From NCBI GenBank assembly GCA_900545455.1, contig UQZF01000165.1, positions 1-6,113 on the forward strand: 6,113 nucleotides of DNA. The letters are read 5' to 3'. The position numbers and the translations under genes were made by a program. Source of the DNA: an uncultured Eubacteriales bacterium. Its GTDB lineage: Bacteria > Bacillota > Clostridia > Lachnospirales > Lachnospiraceae. Positions 4,292 to 6,113 of this stretch are shown piece after piece (within the stretch, counting starts at the first letter, position 1; every line of letters starts with the position of its first letter). The notes under the pieces are model-generated. The model had not been told where the DNA came from and did not search any database. It saw nothing but the letters and a program-made list of their open reading frames with translations.

Positions 4292-4930
4292 ATGAAGTAT
4301 GCGGGTATGCCGATGGGTATGTGGATGGTTTTTGGCAAATCCTTCAGAAGAAATCTCACGGAGGTATTAAAGTACGATGCGCAGGAGAGCAGGAAAATAA
4401 CCGCGTCTGCGAAGAAAAAGTACAGGGAGATTATAGAGAAGCTTCCCGAGTTCGAGAAGGCGGACAGATTCAAAATGAACATTGTGAATTGTGCGATGCT
4501 GTCGGCGTTTTTCCTCAATATGCCGAAGCTGCCGAGCGTCGATGATGCAACGGAGTACTATAAAAAGTCGATGATGACTGGCGCAATGCAGTGGTTTTGC
4601 AGGATGAGCGGAAAGAAAAAGTATACGGAGTCGGATATTAACGGAATGAAAGCCACGGCAAAGCTCAAGGCGGCAGACAGAAATCCTTACTCATGGAACA
4701 TGGATTTTTATGAGTATGAGGATGGAAGCGGCTATGAGGCGAGATTTTACACCTGCGGAATATGTACGCTCATGAGGGAGCTTGGACTTACCGAGCTCAT
4801 TCCCGCGATGTGCAGGCTTGACTACACAATGAGCGAGGCAGGCGGTGTCACTGACTTTGTCAGGGAGTACACGCTTGCCTCGGGTGGACCTTACTGTGAC
4901 TGCGGCTACAAGAAAAAGACCGCAAAGTAG
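4292..4930 (+). CDS. L-2-amino-thiazoline-4-carboxylate hydrolase (ATC hydrolase) family protein
   Basis: This protein of 212 residues resembles the ATC-hydrolase family (PF14196), whose founding Pseudomonas member opens the ring of L-2-amino-thiazoline-4-carboxylate on the way to cysteine. Most Clostridial members are uncharacterised, so the substrate is not assured. The N-terminal half is helical and basic (SAKKKYREIIEKLPEFEKAD). The C-terminal half bears the family's cysteine-rich core: YTCGICTLMRELGLTELIPA (153-172), MCRLDYTM (173-180) and TLASGGPYCDCGYK (194-207). Visible cysteines are 155, 158, 174, 202 and 204, with Asp177 beside Cys174. There is no signal peptide. AGGAGG at 4276-4281 lies 10 nt before ATG, slightly long. 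A weak promoter, TTACAA (4213-4218) with TATAAA (4235-4240), 16-bp spacer, may drive it. It converges on the next gene with a 15-bp gap. Confidence 0.75.
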   Translation: MKYAGMPMGMWMVFGKSFRRNLTEVLKYDAQESRKITASAKKKYREIIEKLPEFEKADRFKMNIVNCAMLSAFFLNMPKLPSVDDATEYYKKSMMTGAMQWFCRMSGKKKYTESDINGMKATAKLKAADRNPYSWNMDFYEYEDGSGYEARFYTCGICTLMRELGLTELIPAMCRLDYTMSEAGGVTDFVREYTLASGGPYCDCGYKKKTAK

Positions 4931-4945
4931 GTTTTATTTACATAA

Positions 4946-5905
4946 TCAGTTCTGATTTATCAGCTTTAACTCAAATTCCTTATTCCTGTCGCAGACGAGC
5001 CTGCCGTCCTTGACTTCAAGCTGTGCAGCCTGAATGCAGGCTCTTCCGTCGTCAGGATTTGGAACGTAAGACTTGTTCAGGCGGTTTTCATTGAGGTAAT
5101 ACGGGTGCGTAAAATAGAAGATGTACGCGTTTTCGCCGTTTACCACGACATCGGCGTGGCTTGCCATCACGCCGTCACATGGGCGCATGCCGCCGTCGCG
5201 CAGAATTACGCCCTGTCGGTTCCAGTGCGCGAAATCCTCTGTCTCATACACGCCGAGTCCGTTCCACTCGTCAGTGATCATCCACTTTTTTCCGCCAAAT
5301 TCAAACACGTTAGGGCCTTCGTGGCTGTTAAAATTAATCTCCTCGCCGACAACGCTCCAGTTGTAGAGGTCGTCACTCACCGCGCTGTAGGTGTGCGAGT
5401 CGTGGCGCTCGTCTTTGTACCACATCTTGTACTGACCGTTGCCGATAGGATGCACGCAGGCATCGATGACGCGGTCGGAGGAGAGCTCGAGCACGCTCTC
5501 AAAATGCCACTCCCACAGATTGTCGGCTGTGTAGTGCACGATATGTCTCGACCAGTTCCAGTCGGTAGGAACTCCAGTTATGTAGGATACATACATGTGA
5601 TATTCGCCCTCAGCGAACATTATTTCGGGAGCCCAGAAGGTGTTGTGTCCCGGCTCAAAATCAAGTCCCGGAAGTGTTCCGCGGTAGAGCCATCTGCTTC
5701 CGTCGTCCGATGAGGCGACGCCGATGGCAGTTCCGTGAATGTGCGAGACACCGATTGCATTTAAGCTGCTGCGCCTCTGCGTGTAGAGCATCCACCAGTT
5801 GTTTTCTTTGTTGTTCCATATAACCACCGGATCAGTCGGCGCATCGTAAATCGGATCGCGGTAGAGCGGTGCGCTTACGATGTCTGTTTTTTTACTTTCT
5901 CCCAT
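4946..5905 (-). CDS. Five-bladed beta-propeller glycoside hydrolase-like protein (GH43/GH32 type)
   Basis: This 319-residue protein is a single five-bladed propeller of the GH43/GH32/GH68 fold. There is no signal peptide, so it is probably cytoplasmic and would act on imported oligosaccharides. The expected acidic residues sit at the right places: Asp25 in DAPTDPVVIW (first blade, base or nucleophile), Asp148 in DRVIDACVHP (transition-state or pKa residue), and Glu196 in SHEGPNVFEFGGKKWMITDE (general acid). NTFWAPEIMFAEGEYHMYVS (88-107) is the characteristic second-blade motif of GH43-like enzymes. It lacks the GH32 WMNDPNG, RDP and EC motifs, so it is not a classical beta-fructosidase, and the family assignment is open. 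The start is ATG at 5905 with only a GGGG at 5916-5913 as ribosome binding site. It is divergent from a true GH32 gene, which suggests a joint role in fructan or sucrose use. Confidence 0.75.
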   Translation of the reverse strand: MGESKKTDIVSAPLYRDPIYDAPTDPVVIWNNKENNWWMLYTQRRSSLNAIGVSHIHGTAIGVASSDDGSRWLYRGTLPGLDFEPGHNTFWAPEIMFAEGEYHMYVSYITGVPTDWNWSRHIVHYTADNLWEWHFESVLELSSDRVIDACVHPIGNGQYKMWYKDERHDSHTYSAVSDDLYNWSVVGEEINFNSHEGPNVFEFGGKKWMITDEWNGLGVYETEDFAHWNRQGVILRDGGMRPCDGVMASHADVVVNGENAYIFYFTHPYYLNENRLNKSYVPNPDDGRACIQAAQLEVKDGRLVCDRNKEFELKLINQN

Positions 5906-6008
5906 AATTCTACCCCGTTTCTGAGTTGATACTTGCTTAATCTGTAAGAAATATTATATATTATTGTTATGAAAAATACTATAAAAAAGTGTGAAAGGAC
6001 GTAGTGCT
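5906..6008. promoter_or_regulatory. Divergent promoter region between the two glycosidase genes
   Basis: This is a 103-bp AT-rich spacer. Leftward there is a perfect TATAAT on the minus strand (5958-5953) but only a poor -35. Rightward, TTGCTT (5933-5938) with TATATT (5957-5962), 18-bp spacer, is the best pair. The two -10 elements overlap, so opposing promoters would compete. No convincing cre or LacI-type palindrome was seen. Confidence 0.4.
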
Positions 6009-6113
6009 ATGGAAAATATTCTGCATTTGAAGGCACCGGGCGACTGGATTAACGATCCCAACGGTTTTATATTTTTTAAGGGAAAATATCACCTGTTTTA
6101 TCAGTATTTTCCG
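6009..6113 (+). CDS. GH32 beta-fructosidase (sucrose-6-phosphate hydrolase/levanase type), 3' end cut by the window
   Basis: Only the first 35 residues are present, but they are diagnostic. APGDWINDPNGF (9-20) is the family-defining WMNDPNG box of glycoside hydrolase family 32, with Asp16 as the catalytic nucleophile. KGKYHLFYQYFP (24-35) is the next conserved strand. GH32 enzymes hydrolyse terminal fructose from sucrose, sucrose-6-phosphate, inulin or levan with retention of configuration. No signal peptide is visible (MENILHLKAPG), so an intracellular invertase or fructosidase is more likely than a secreted levanase. The start is supported by AAAGGA at 5994-5999, 9 nt before ATG. The gene lies back-to-back with the propeller glycosidase at 4946-5905. 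Which fructosidase it is cannot be told from the fragment. Confidence 0.9.
   Translation, partial: MENILHLKAPGDWINDPNGFIFFKGKYHLFYQYFP

Noticed and set aside
4942..4960. Hairpin ATAATCAG/CTGATTTAT at the convergent gene ends, considered as a bidirectional terminator
   Set aside because: The stem is weak with a bulge and tiny loop, lies partly in the minus-strand coding end, and lacks a T run on either strand.
5105..5713. 202-codon plus-strand open frame opposite the propeller glycosidase
   Set aside because: The minus-strand reading has clear glycosidase motifs. The plus-strand product is Val/Ala/His-rich without family features and has no good ribosome binding site.

Overview
The window looks like chromosome of a low-to-moderate GC Firmicute, most likely a gut Lachnospiraceae-type Clostridium. 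The evidence is strong GGAGG-type ribosome binding sites, short AT-rich intergenic promoters, Clostridia-style family members (an HxlR regulator, an ATC-hydrolase-like protein, a GH32 enzyme) and the style of the proteins. This placement is an inference; no rRNA or other marker gene is present.

Layout. At the left edge is a MATE-family multidrug/cation antiporter cut by the window start (1-1293, +). It is followed by a small FMN-binding split-barrel (PNPOx-like) flavoprotein (1418-1813, +). Next comes a two-gene unit of an HxlR/DUF24 redox-type regulator (1917-2300, +) and a GNAT acetyltransferase (2310-2711, +), 9 bp apart. The hxlR promoter region holds a consensus -10 and a 10-bp dyad that spans the promoter and the ribosome binding site. 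A 17-bp hairpin (2724-2768) closes this unit.

The segment 2712-3022 is not empty. It holds two face-to-face divergent promoters. One drives a LysR-type regulator (3023-3916, +) and has an ATAC-N7-GTAT site just downstream of its start point. The other points left into an unlisted 23-codon ORF (2803-2874, -), which ends before the 2724-2768 hairpin. That hairpin has its better U-rich tail on the minus strand, so the arrangement looks like a complete small transcription unit.

Directly after the LysR stop is a roughly 250-bp non-coding palindromic element (about 3923-4176). It has 30-bp terminal arms pairing at 29 of 30 positions, an inner pair of repeats, two central hairpins with near-identical loops, and TA dinucleotides at both ends. 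It resembles a MITE. Read on the minus strand, the two loops expose AAGGA in contexts close to the CsrA binding consensus.

The right part carries an ATC-hydrolase-family protein (4292-4930, +), then a convergent gene for a five-bladed beta-propeller glycosidase-like protein of the GH43/GH32 type (4946-5905, -). Divergent from that is the start of a GH32 beta-fructosidase (6009-6113, +, cut by the window end). The last two suggest the edge of a sucrose/fructan utilisation locus. The left half (flavoprotein, thiol-containing HxlR regulator, MATE pump) has the flavour of a redox or electrophile response neighbourhood, but that link is inferred from families and adjacency only.
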